A DNA stretch of 64,000 nucleotides, from positions 64,671,867 to 64,735,866 of the forward strand of contig NC_084760.1 in NCBI RefSeq assembly GCF_028858725.1, in the 5' to 3' direction. Source of the stretch: Colius striatus. Taxonomy: Eukaryota; Chordata; Aves; Coliiformes; Coliidae. This document shows positions 24,562 through 37,300 of the stretch, in pieces. Each line of letters begins with the position of its first letter. Position 1 is the first letter of the stretch. The notes under the pieces are model-generated. The model ran no database searches and was not told the DNA's origin. It was given only the letters and a program-made list of their open reading frames with translations. Position numbers and translations under genes: made by a program.

Positions 24562-25380
24562 TCAATGCTGCTTGCTCTTCTCAGATGACGGATCTTTTCT
24601 TTCCTGTGTGCTTGATGGGGGGTCGCTCCTGCCGTGAAAGCCCAACTGCTGGACATCCACAAAGCTCTTGCTGTAAAAGGTGGGATGGGCTAACGCAGTC
24701 TGTGATGTACCAAAACTGTCCTGTTCACCACCGTGCAAGTCAGGATGGGTGGCTGAGGCACAGGTCTGGCCCGGCTCAGATCCACTAAAGTGTTTAATGC
24801 TAAAATGTGCACTTTCTAAGGGTTTCTGGTGAGGCTCAGAAGGCCTCTGCAGCTGCTCCGCCCCGTGCAGAGCTGCTTCTTCTGTGGCGATTCGCAGAGA
24901 GGCTATGGCTTTTGTACAAGTCTGTATGTTCTCCTCCTGCTCCCCCTCCGTAGCTACAACACTGTCCTCCGATGTGCTCTGCGCCAGCAACAGCAATGGA
25001 GAGGAGGGCGCGCTGGAGGGAGAGGCAGGGTGCAAGCTGTGCGGAGAGGTACGCTTCTCGTGGTGCTTAGAAACACTATACGGCTCTTTTGTAAGGATTT
25101 CCACAGTTCCTCTTGGCTTCTCCTCAGAGCCCTCCCTCTGCAGGGCCAGAGTGGACGGAGAATGTAAACCTGAAAGGGCCACCGGTACTGAATGGACCAT
25201 CTGGATACCCCCGATAGGCATCATGGGGATGGGAGCTCGGATTTGTTGCTGGGAGTGTAGTGGAAGATGACTGAAGACATAGTCGCTCGGACCTTCAGGG
25301 AAAAGGCTAGGCCCGCGGTGCTCCATACCTCCTTTTTCTCCATATACGTTGAAGTAAGGCCCCTGAGACAACCCCCTTCT
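24562..25380 (-). CDS. HIVEP2: HIVEP2 terminal coding exon
   Basis: Encodes residues 2195-2466 and the TGA stop at 24,562-24,564. The acceptor is a pyrimidine-rich run ending ggttacag before 25,380, and entry is in phase 0 (AGA AGG GGG, Arg-Arg-Gly). The segment holds the C-terminal region typical of HIVEP2: [40 protein letters not shown] and a Ser/Lys-rich end (SSEKSKQH). No zinc finger lies here, and its biochemical role is not known to me. Confidence 0.95.
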   Translation of the reverse strand, partial: RRGLSQGPYFNVYGEKGGMEHRGPSLFPEGPSDYVFSHLPLHSQQQIRAPIPMMPIGGIQMVHSVPVALSGLHSPSTLALQREGSEEKPRGTVEILTKEPYSVSKHHEKRTSPHSLHPASPSSAPSSPLLLLAQSTSEDSVVATEGEQEENIQTCTKAIASLRIATEEAALHGAEQLQRPSEPHQKPLESAHFSIKHFSGSEPGQTCASATHPDLHGGEQDSFGTSQTALAHPTFYSKSFVDVQQLGFHGRSDPPSSTQERKDPSSEKSKQH

Positions 25381-28300
25381 CTGTAACCAGAAAAAAAACC
25401 AAAAGAAATGTCAGTGCTGCTACTAGGAAAATTCTTGTCTGTCTGCCAAACCACCTATCTGCTTTCCTGTCTAACACAACCTCCCGCTCATGAAGCACCT
25501 TTCAATCCAGACGGATCCCAAAGCATTCGGAAAACTCCACTAATTGCTTATCCAAACAACAGGGGAGGTTTTGCTTAGCTCATCCCTACAGGGCTCCTGA
25601 GGTAAAAGGCAGCAGCTACTTAAAGCGTGTTCAACAACACAATGCAGTGATTTACGTCAGGAAGTGCAGAGTACTACGTTCAACTGAAACTGCAGAGAGA
25701 TTTTGGGGTAGGCAGAGTTTCATTCCCCAGGAGAAATCTGGCCAGGAGATCCATCTTACCTTCTCTTTTAGGTAAACTGTGCTGGTATTGGCAGGCCACA
25801 CTGGGTATGGTATGGAGACTTTTTGTAGAGAAACAAAGCGCTTCTGAGCACTCCCTGCTCGCTACCTCTCCTTGCCAGTAGGGGAAAAATCTGACCATCT
25901 GTACCAATTTTCCGCTTGCTGAAATATCCTGCTCTGGGGCCCCAGAATCCTGCTCTGGAGCCTCAGAGAGGGCACTCGCTCCCTGTGAGCTTTACCCAAT
26001 CCTTGATGAAATGGAATGGGTATTTCCACGGAAGTTCAAGTGCCTCCGTGCAAAGAAAACTCCAGATTTTTACTGTCATTAAGACAACAGAGGATCACTC
26101 TGGCCTATCTGTAGTGTAAACAATAAACAATAACAAAAGCACAGTCATCAACCATGAGTGAAAGTGATGGTTCTGTTGCAACGAGACTCACCATTCATAA
26201 TGGGATTGTGAAAAATGAGGGATTTTTTAACAGCTAATAAAAGCCAATCTTGCAATATTGACATTTTCAGTGCCTTCCCATTAGTTCCTGCCTTGGAAGA
26301 ATGAACAGCTCTATCTCCACTCAGTATGAAATATGCCCTGGGTTTCTGAGTTTCTCTTTTTTTCCCATTCTTAACTTTTAAAATTTGTTTTCCATCTGAT
26401 GATTAAGTATCATTTATTGCTGACCAGAGGAATAATGATGATGGAAGTGCAGGATGACATTTTAATAATTGTGTGTGGGATCTGGCCACACAATTCTCAA
26501 GGACTCCCATAGGAAATTAAATGAACAAAAATGCTCATCTCTGCTCTGTAAATTGACCAAACACCTATCAATTGTCCCACAGCCGTTCTGCTACCGCAGT
26601 CCTGACGTGGCAGCCCGAGGACTACACTGCTAAATACCAATGCATTGAAGTGGCAGCACTTCACTGCTGGGAAATCTTTGCTCTGAAGGCATTAAGCAAC
26701 CTCTTGACCCTATCCCAGGGAACCAGTTTAGGGGGCAATTAAAGGTTTGGTCTCTGTGCTACCCAGAGGCTCAGTCTCACTGTGCTCAGATACTGTGTCC
26801 TGTTTGATATAAATTAATGTTGAGACAGGAAGGCTGACCCATGATCATCAGAGCCAAACTTAAGAGTTACTATTATTCAGAGACTAATCTATGTTAGGAA
26901 TTTTCCTATTCAGAAAGCGAGAAACTTGAGTCTCATAAAACAGAAACTGTCAAAAGAAAGCACAGTGACAGCACGTTATAATGCTGAATGGGGAAAAAAC
27001 CCACATAATGAACTGCAATTGCCAAGCCACAAGACATAGTTCACCTACCCTGTCAGTCCTTCCTATCGCTAACCTCACCTCTGCACAGCTGCTTGCCTCC
27101 TTTATTTCCATCTTTGGTCTGTCAACTCATTTCTCGGTCATACTGTCCTCTCAGCTGTTTCCTAAGCCATGACATTTATCACTATTGTATCTGATGTGAA
27201 CTTAGGCTAAGGGAAATAGAGCAAGAACAACCAATATAAGGAGTATAACTCATCGAAGACCAAACTTAGTCACATACAAACCTCTAACTGAGAAAGACAC
27301 TGGCTTCACCTTGTACCTTGACACATTTTCAAAAGGGAATAAAGCAGCAGTCTGTCCTTGTCAGTCAGATGTGGCTAACATGGTAGAAACTGCTGTATGC
27401 TTCAAGATCAGCGGCATCATCCAATATATGTCTCATATGCCTAATTTTTACATAGGCAGTGACAGTGTGTGCATGTCCACTGGAAGCCTTCCAAGCCCAG
27501 GTGAGCACATACCAGTTTATCTCTCTTTAGCTCTGGCAGATAAGTTTGGAAATGGCCAACATAAGTGGTTACAGACAATAATAACTGTTTGTAGGCTTTT
27601 ATTTCCTTTGCCATTATCTAGCATTTTCATAGCTACAAGCAGAGACACATATAAATATTCATGGGGAAAGATGAGTATAAAGGAGTTGCCTTCCTTTAAC
27701 AAACATCCTGAAGGTCCAAAGACTTTGTTCTGTCAACAGGTCAACTATTGGATGCCATCACTGGGCGCAGCGCAGAAAGTCACGGTATCTTTTTGTGGTG
27801 CAGTCACAATGGGTTGCTGCCAGCACAGTGAGATGAGCTCCTCTCTGTTAAGTGATGGGAATGCAGTTTGTTTCCTACTATTCTCATTTGCTGCAGTGGA
27901 GCGTATTTCCCTCCAACTCCAGGTGACATCTAATTTCCTGAGCAACAAACTTGACTTCAACTTCACTAAACTCCCTGACCTGGTCATAAAGCAAGACTGA
28001 CACACCACGCCCCTGAGCAAAGCCACATCCAGCTTCACAGGTCCCCCAGAAGGCCTCAGGGATGAGATAGGGTTTACTCTGTATCTGGTACATCACCCAA
28101 AACAGGCTGTGGAGGATTAAGAGGAAGATTGCATTTCAAAGCCAAGCAGCCTTCACAGACATCCTCTTGGTAGCTTCAGACCACAGCTTGCAAGAAGACA
28201 GCAAGCGGAAAACAATCTTTTTGATTACCATATCATAAAGTACTTGAGGCTTTTTTAAGTTAAAAAAGTAGAAAATGTTGAACTCTCTTGTGAAATTCAG

Positions 28301-31300
28301 TAATGGAACATATTACCAATGTGCTTTCTATAAGACATGATGTTTACTAAAGCGACTATACATCTGCATGGACTTCAGATTCAGGATCAGCTCAATTTGC
28401 AGTCTTGCTGAGAACACATCACAGCAGCCCACATAAACCAGTGGACTTATTTACAGTTCACCTGGACTTAAGAAGTTTTATGTTGGCTCTCTGTACAGGA
28501 ATACATTTCACTCGAGATATAACGATTTTAATATATGTCTGGGATGATCAAAGGACCTTATGTCCTACCTACTTTAAAGTGGGTATAGAGATGCCTAACC
28601 CCCTTCAAGGCTTCAGACTTCAAAATGAAGGTGAGGTGCAACAAAACAGCAACACAAGCAAAATCCACTACCTCCTAGTAGCTAAAACAGTTGTTAGAGA
28701 CAGGTTTGTACTGTTCACAGCAAGATACATTCACAGTCTCATTGTGTCTAGCCCTGGGACTGTAAGGTGACGTGCAGCTCTGTTTCACACTAGGAAGTAG
28801 CCAGGCTCTTCTCAGTGATAGCCAATGATAGGACAAGGGGCAATGAGTATAATCTGGAACACAAGAATTCCAAAGAAATACAATGAAGACTTTCTTCACT
28901 GTGAGGGTGATGAAGCACTGGAACAGGCTGCCCAGATGGGTTGTGGAGTCTCCTTCTCTGAAGACATTCAAAATCCACCTGGATGAGTTCCTGTGTGACC
29001 TACTGTAGGTGTTCCTGCTCTGGCAGGGGGGTTGGACAGGATGATCTTTCAAAGTCCCTTCCAACCCTTAAGATTCTGTGACTCTGTGAGGGTGCACTGG
29101 GAGTGGGGACAAGCAGGAAAAGAGTGAAGCTGTTGGTGCTGGATCCCATGTTCACGATATAAGTGTTGTGGTGTTGGAGGGGAAGGTTGCTTTGGACTAA
29201 TCCTAATGTGGCCTCTTCTCACTCAGTTTGAATGTCCACTCATAGTCTAGGTGCACCTGCTGCACTCTTGAAGCTTGTTTTTCAGTTTAATTTCCTCTGA
29301 AGATAATCCAGGTCACTTATTCCAAGACTGCTCTGCAATGTGAGTCAGACAAACATATGCCTGATACAAACTAAACTGAACAAAAGCAGCCTCCTCATCT
29401 CTCTTCCTTCTCTCAGGAGTAGCATAAAATATCTGTGTAGAAGAATGAGAGCCCATTGATAACTAACCACCAGCCTCTTCAGAAAGGAAAGAAACCTCTG
29501 TCATTGACAGAAGATCCTAAATATACTCAGAGAGCAATATTTAAAGACTCAGAGAGCCTTACTTAAAGACACCAATTTAACTTGCCAAAGCCAAATGTGC
29601 ACCAGCATCAATCAGAGCCTTAGGATACCCTGGAGAGAATAACCTGTTGCGTGAGTGCATCCAGCACAGAGCCACCAAGATGATTAGGGGACTGAAGCAT
29701 CTTCCTTATGAGGAAAGACAGTGGGATCTGTGGCTGTTTAGTCTGCAGAAGAGGAGACTGACTGGGGATCTCATTAATATTTACAAATATCTAAATGGTG
29801 GATGTCAGGAGGTTGGGGCATCACCTTTTTCTGTTCTATCTGGTGACAGGACAAAGGGTAATGGACATAAGCTGGAACACAAAAAGTTCACTTTAAACGT
29901 AAGGAAAAAGTATTTTACTGTTCAGGTGAGGGAGCCCTGGCACAGGCTGCCCAGGGAGGGTGTGGAGTCTACTTCTCTGGAGGTCTTCAAAACCCGTCTG
30001 GACACGTTCCTGTGTGACCTGATCTAGGTGGAGTTGCTTCAGCAGGGCGGTTGGACAAAATGATCTCTAAGGGTCCCTTCCAACCCCTACCATTCTATGA
30101 TTCTATGCTATTAACTGCTAAAAAAACCCAAAATCTACAAAAAATTTCCTCTCTCCATGCTCTTTTCCACTTCCTAAACAAGTAATTTCAATTGCTTTCT
30201 GTGTGATGCTTTCAATGCTACAGCACTTTACAAGCTCTTTTCACAAGATTACCATAGTTCATGAACATTCAAGAGGATGCAACATGAAGGAACCAGCACT
30301 AGCCAAAAAGACTGGAGCAAGTACATCAACTTCAGTGGGGAAAAAGGAAAACTAGTCTCTTCTGAGAACTGCAGGCACCAGAAACACAAGAATGCTCTTA
30401 CTCCTGCCAGGACTGGGAACTGAAATGCAGCTCTGAAAGAGGAAGCAGGATTGTAAGCTGGTCTGTGCATCACTAATGCACCTGTTAATCATGTTCTGAT
30501 TTGCTGGATTTCACTTCTCTGAAACTGAAAAACAGCCTTTATTCATTTTTTTCTTCTCTGACAACTTTAATTTATAGCATGATCAGGTGTTATTTGTCTT
30601 CCCACACACTGAATATAATAACTTGTGTTTGAGACCTAAAGTTAACTGCTGTTTGGCTAAAGTGTGTCTTGCAGAAAGGAATCAAGAGGTGAGGAATCCA
30701 CCTTTTCTTCCTTGCAGTCATTTGCTGAGATGGACAATCATCCTCACTTGCCATTTCCTCATTTAAATTTGCCTGGGCTCTGCTTCCAGTGATGCCTGTA
30801 TTCAGGTTCCTGTGACTGTACTGAGGTCTGGGCTTCTTCCTCAAAACACTCACCATGTCACAGAGTTAGTAGGCCAAACGATCTCTTACACTGGATTTTT
30901 CACTGCCACATGCCTGATCTTACCTCAAAAATTAGGTGTTAAAAGCCCATCTGGCATGGTGGATTTTCCAGAAGAAGGAGCTAAAGGTGCTAAAGCAGTC
31001 CTTACAATGTGCTAAATGCCTCGCTGGAAGGTAAGCATAACCAACAATGCAAACATTACAGCAAGAACTGTCAGATGGCCAAGGGTGACTGCTATACACC
31101 CTTTTGCCAGCATCACCATTCATTACAGGATGTCAGCTGAAGTGTCTCAAGAGGGGCTCCTTGCACAATGTCAGCAGCAGCATCTCATATAATCTCTTCC
31201 ATTTGATACTAAGACATTGTGACTGTTAAACTCATGGCTCTTTATACTCTTGTGCTTCCTAAATTTGTAGAACTGCTGGAGGGATTTGTATCCTCTCTCG

Positions 31301-34300
31301 GCTACGAAATGCTTTCCCCAGGGCTTCAGTATCTCCTTCCTCAAGGACCACTTAGTCAACCATCCCTCTCCACTGCTCTCCCCAACAACCTACTAGGCCA
31401 CAAGGCCATATCTAAGATGTGGGAAAAGTACTTGTATTGCTTTGTACTCCACATACAGCTGCTCACATTGCAACTTTCCCGGATCCCCCTGAAAAGCTTG
31501 GAAGTCATTTTTAGATCTGTCAGACTGGCAGCATCTCAGTCCACCCCTGCTCCAGCCACCTTTCCGCAGAAGCATCCTTCCTCCATACCCAGGGACGGCT
31601 AACACATCAGCCTGGTCTCACAAATTCACCCCGGAGCTCTGAAAATGATTTTATGAGCTCAGGGTTAAATTCTCCTTCCCCTAGAGAGAAACACCACAAA
31701 GACTACAGAAGTAGCAAAGACTGGCAATGGGGAAGGGGGGGGGGGAGGGGAGCTCAGCGGGGAGAAGGTTTGGGAGGCAGGAGCCCTGAGGCAGCAGAAA
31801 CCTGTCACAGCGTGCCCAGGTTAAACCCACACATATGGGCTGACAAAGCAGGCAGTGAGAGGGCAGCAGCAACATCAAATGTGGCGAGGGAAGCATACTA
31901 AATGAATAAATGTATACATAACAAGGCTGTTCCTTAACTCCGAAAACCAAATTTATTTGTGGAGAGAGTGCTTTGTGAATGCTAAGGCCAGGCAAAAATG
32001 CCAAGTGGGCAGTTTCTGAGAGCTGATTCACTAAAAGAGAACAGCACAGCCAGCAGCTGTGCAAGTTCTACATATTTCTATTTCTACCCAGGGAGTTGCA
32101 TCCCTGCTGAAACAGCCAGTTGCGATGTCTCTTTCTGTGAGGCGGACAGCTGCCTGTTCCTGTCACACAACAATATCCTTTAAACTCCAGCCACAGATCC
32201 TGATTTCAATGGGTATCCTGATTTTCTGAGAGGTTCCACTTACTTCAATGGTTTTATTTCATTAAAAAATACTACAGTGATAGGCACCATACTGCAGCAT
32301 ACCTTAAGCCCTGATCTGGGCTCAATTCTATCTGACAATCTGGGAGGTAAAAGCCTTTACAGTGCAGAAACAACACCCACATACCACGTAAGCTTCCTGT
32401 GCCATTTAAAAATAATTTTTTATATATATATATATAGACCAAATATTATAAAGATGGGGGCAGTTAATGTAAGCCAGCCTAATTCCATTGAAGTTCACAG
32501 AGCTACTCAGACCTGTGTCAAATGAGAGTTTGACCGTTAGGCTAACTCTGTTGCATCAAACTGAATCAACATCTTGACTTGGTCCCCATCTATTCCAAAT
32601 TCCTCACGTTTGTTCCAGGACTTCCCAACAAGGCTCAAAGCTTAAGCCGCCTTCTTCTACAAAGCTGCAACGTTTTTGAAAATACTATGCACAAATCAGG
32701 TATGAGCACTGTTTCTGACAACATGTCAGTGAAAATATTCTTTCATACTTACTGAATGTCCCACTGGAATAGATTCAGACTGTAAATATTGACCCATGGG
32801 CAACGCTGGATTATGGTATAAGCCCCTTCGGGGAGATGCCGCTCTAACGGAGGTCATGTATCTCCTCTCTCGCCTAGGAGACAAATCTCTTCGCACAGAT
32901 GCATCTTTCCCTGGTGACATTGGTCTCCTTGGTGACAGGTGACGTCTCGGTGACACGTCCCGTCTTGGTGATAACTCTCTCCTCAGCACAGCCTCCTTCC
33001 GTGGGGAAAGGTGCCTCATGGGTGAAATATCTCTTCGGGGTGACAGGTGTCTTCTGGGCGACAAATCCCCTTTTGGCATTAAATACCTCTTTGGTGAGTT
33101 ATCTCTGTAGGGTGAAGAATCATAGCCGGGTGATGACTGTTGACTGGAAGGTGAGAGGTCCCTCGGAGACGAACTAGGGTCTAATGAAAGCACACAATCC
33201 TCATCCATGCAGCTAGGTATGTCCAACCTGTCTTTATCGGGCTCTGAATCAGTACTCTTGCTCTGGAAAAACCTCTGATATTCTGTCATCTGTGAGTCTT
33301 CACAGGAGTCACTCGGTGTTATGAGCTGAGTAACCTGAATGCTAGGTAAGGTTACCAAGTAACTGATGAGGGAGGAGTGTCCCACAGGAAGGGAGCCCTC
33401 GGGGGAAGCCCCCTGTGACGCCCCAGCCGAGTTCACTGACAGAGAAGAAAACCGAGGGGGCTGGGGGCTAGTGCTTCTTGATCTGGTTTTTGGTGTCGAG
33501 TCTCCCTGAGTATCATCAAAATCATCCTCATCTTCATCATCATCGTCATTGTCATCGCCATCCTCGCCATCTGACTCCTCTGCATCAGAAAACTGGTGCT
33601 CTGCTGACAGGCCTGTCAGGTTGCCGCTCTTCTCTGCCTCCTGCTGCATGTCCTCCATGTTTTCTGAAACAGCCACAGCAAGTCAAAATGGTGAGCACAC
33701 ACCTGACCTCTGAACACCTTCCACTACACTTGTTTCCCACCCAGCACACCCACTGGCATCACTGGATGCTCTTCATCCGGGATGGCTGCATAAAGCCATT
33801 CTTTGTTGTCTCAAATCGTAGCTTTTCATGATGATGCCTTAAAACTGTACTTGAAGTATAAACAGAAAATTCAACCTACTCCACCTTGCAACCTCACTAG
33901 ATGTTGCAACATCTCAAATCTAAATTGAAAAGACTGGGAATTTTGTATGAGATAGATGGCAACAGGTCATACTTTTATTTCTAGCTCCTCCTCAAGCATC
34001 TTAATAAAAAATGTAACTCAGACAAATTGATCTATTTTTCATACTTCCTGTTTATTAAAAAGATGCCTCTTAATTTAAAAATGCCCCAAATACATTTTCC
34101 CATGCCAGCCACTGTGCTGAAGTGCAATGAGTCATTTGCATACTCCAGAGGCCATTCCAACTAAATGACATCATTCTGACATACCTGCTTCTTCAGTTTC
34201 AGCATCATCTACGGATGTCATCGATACTCCAAGCTCCAGGCATTTTTTCATGTGTGCTTTGGACTTCATATGTTTTGTTAGATTTCCTATGGATCAGAGA

Positions 34301-37300
34301 TTAATCCAATTAATGGACAACAGCAAAGACCACCCTCCAAGTCAGATTTTGGTGTATCTTAATTTTGTTATCCTGCAGATGGGGAGTGTTCAGTTTAAAA
34401 ACACACACAACAGAGGTGGCTGACTCACCCAACCCATTGCTCTCAGAGCCTGTTCTAATAGGACTGGATTTTTTTAATGTCTTTAAAAAAAGTCAAATAA
34501 CCTTAAACTCAGGGCATAAGAGGTATATAGACATATCTCCATTTTTTCCACGTGACATTTAGACACATTAGCAAGATAAAATCCTCCCTTTTGGGTGCTA
34601 TCTGTCCCTGGGATCAGTGTTTGAGACATGTATGGACTGCCTGGACATGGACATAAGTCCAGTGCATACCAGCTGTTCAGGGCTCAGACTCGCAGTGGTA
34701 CTTTCAAGCTACACTCTCTCCCATTTACTTCACAAGTAAGTTCCAAATGTTCAATGTGTTCAAAGCACTTTGAAGCAAAAGCACCTCACAAAAAGAGACG
34801 TTTATGGGAGACTTCTCTATGCAAGTTTACTGTCTAGCTGCAATCTCTGAACTGAGAGGAGCTGTAGTTACAGCATTCACCTGGGATGTGGTAAATCCAG
34901 GTTCAGCTCTCCGCTTTGGAGTGCGGATCTGAACGAGACACAGCAGGGATTTGAAATCAGATCTCTCATTCCCCTGAGGGAGCAATCTAACACTAGAATA
35001 TTGACTTTCTGGAGTGCCTGTCTTGGTCTGTTTTTTCATAGATAAGAAAATTGGGTTGAGACTGGCCCCAAGAGACAGTTTGTGGCAAAGAATCTTGAGC
35101 ACAAAGCACAAGCTGGAGAAATGAGACTACTGCTCTAATCCATTAGTCACTTCAGTCACAACTGCAACACCCAACAGGGAAAGCATGGCACAAGCAAATC
35201 CAACTCACTACCATGACACGGTCCTTCTTAGCTCAAGTAAAGCACTCTGTCAATGTTACCTATGCTGCTTTACGACCTCAATCAGCATCTCCAGATGGCG
35301 TGTGTGGCACATGCAACCTGGGGGCAGGAATATTGCACCACTCTGTTGGATACTAGAGCTGTGCTTAGAAGCTCATAAGCCAGGCTCTTCTCTGATTTAC
35401 AGTCCCAGCTAGTTCAAGTAATTCCCTTCTCAGAAAGAGTTTCTTACTGTGCCTGTGCACTGCATGAAAAATCTAACTTGGCCACTGCTGCCTCTGAACA
35501 GGTCAGTCTCTCCCTACTCGTGCCCTTGTGCAATAGCATACTATCTTCTCCCTGACTCTTCTCTGCCAGAAATGCCAGCCTCAGCAAGCTATTTCACACT
35601 TCTTTCCATGACATCTCTTCTTCCTGGAATGTCCTCTCTGAATACAGCTGCAAAACCACAATCCTCCTTCAACTCCCTCCTCAAGACCCATTCCTCCAGC
35701 AAAGTCAAATGTAAACAATGATAAGAGAACAGCTCACAGCTCACGAGATGGTCTATTGGGACTACAAATGAGAAGCTCCTTGTCTTTGTCTCTACACCCC
35801 CATGGAAGTTCTCATCTTAAATTAGGTTGACGAGTCTACTACTATCCATCTTTGGCAGAGGAAGAAGTGCTGGAGTCATGGAAACTATTTTACAATTCTC
35901 AATCCTCAAGACAGTCATGAAATTGCACTGAGATCTTGGGAGAAATTTCCTCCAGCTTCCTCTCTCCTCCAACTAAGTTCACCGCACTGGGACCAGAACC
36001 CACTTCCCTTGTCTGCCAAAAGGCAGTTCAGAAACTGAGAATGTAAGGCACATTTGGGCTGTGCTACAAAGAAATGCTACCAAAGAAAAGAGTTTTTTTT
36101 CTTTTAAGGAGGTCGTTGTAATGCAAATCCAAATGCCAAAGAATGTAATAATTATCTGTGGCCTTAGGGTGACAAATGGAAGCTTTTTCCTGTGCTGATA
36201 AATACATGTGAACACAAGCTATCAGATCTCTATTCATAATTAATGTCACAGTGGATGGAGTGGCCCATCTGGGAGACATACATTATTTATAAATTTGAAA
36301 CTGACCCACTGTAAAGCCCGTGAAGGCATGTTTTCCTCAGTAGCTGATGCTCTGCTTCCCCATTATGTCATAACAAGTGTACTCTCCTGGTAGCATTTAA
36401 GTGTTGCTGCAATTAAAATTTGTACCATGTAACAATTTTGGCAGAAAGTATTATTTGTAAGGGTGGTTCTAATGCTACTATATTTTCTCTGCAGACAGAT
36501 GGACCAGTCTAGAGCCTATAGCTCTTAATGACGCTATCCAAGGAGTCTCAGAGTCTCACAAAATCCCTGGGCCAATTAAACAGAAGAGAAAAACCTCTCT
36601 CGTGAAATCTTGTATACATAAACACAATAATATTATTCTGAAGAAAACTCTCTCCTTGATTGCAAAGGGGGCTTGCATCCTGGATGGCAAAATAACTCCA
36701 TTGGCAAGAGTTTAGCAAAAAAGGGTCAAGTACCTTTAGTTTTGAAGGCAAAATTGCACAACTTGCATACATAAGGCCGGACATCAGTATGAGTGCGGAT
36801 ATGTTTTTTGAGCATGCTCGGCTTTTTGCAGCGAATTCCACATTCTTCACAAATGTACTTTCCTCGGCCACGACCTCTTACATAGACATAATCCTCGTTT
36901 GATTTATACCTGTTGGAAGAGAGTAAGCATTTAAATCATACAGACTCTAGGTCACATATGTGAACAAACATCATCTCTATGCATCCGATCCTGATCTTGT
37001 ATATATCTCACCAGAACAAATCCACAGAGTCCATAGGAACTACTGAATTTCGTCTGGAATTCAGGAAGTGTTGCCTTTCATGGAATTCACTGGTTCCGAC
37101 GCGTTTTAGCAATGTGAAACCAAAGGGATGCAGTATGATAGCAGCATAAACGCCTTGTCAGGGAACAGATCAGCTACCATTCCTACAGACACAGCACAAC
37201 TCCAAATATGACTCCACGTGTCGGATTTATTTCAACTAACTGTAGTCATGTACCACTCAGGCATCTATCACCACAGAAAACAGCCTCATTTTGCTGCACA

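Larger units (their letters stand above)
25381..32752 (-). other. HIVEP2: HIVEP2 intron between the last two coding exons
   Basis: A 7372-base intron. The donor reads CATTCA|gtaagt at 32,753/32,752 and the acceptor ggttacag| at 25,381. It contains two CR1 copies pointing opposite to the gene, a G-run near 31,737-31,749, a TA microsatellite near 32,420-32,437 and an orphan antisense open frame at 27,311-28,000. If it were retained, the reading frame would stop after nine extra codons (32,726). Confidence 0.9.

Noticed and set aside
24829..25270. Plus-strand open frames over the terminal HIVEP2 exon
   Set aside because: Antisense shadows of a confidently assigned coding exon.
36548..36871. 107-codon minus-strand open frame starting inside the finger exon
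   Set aside because: A different frame from the zinc-finger coding frame; it runs through the donor into the intron.
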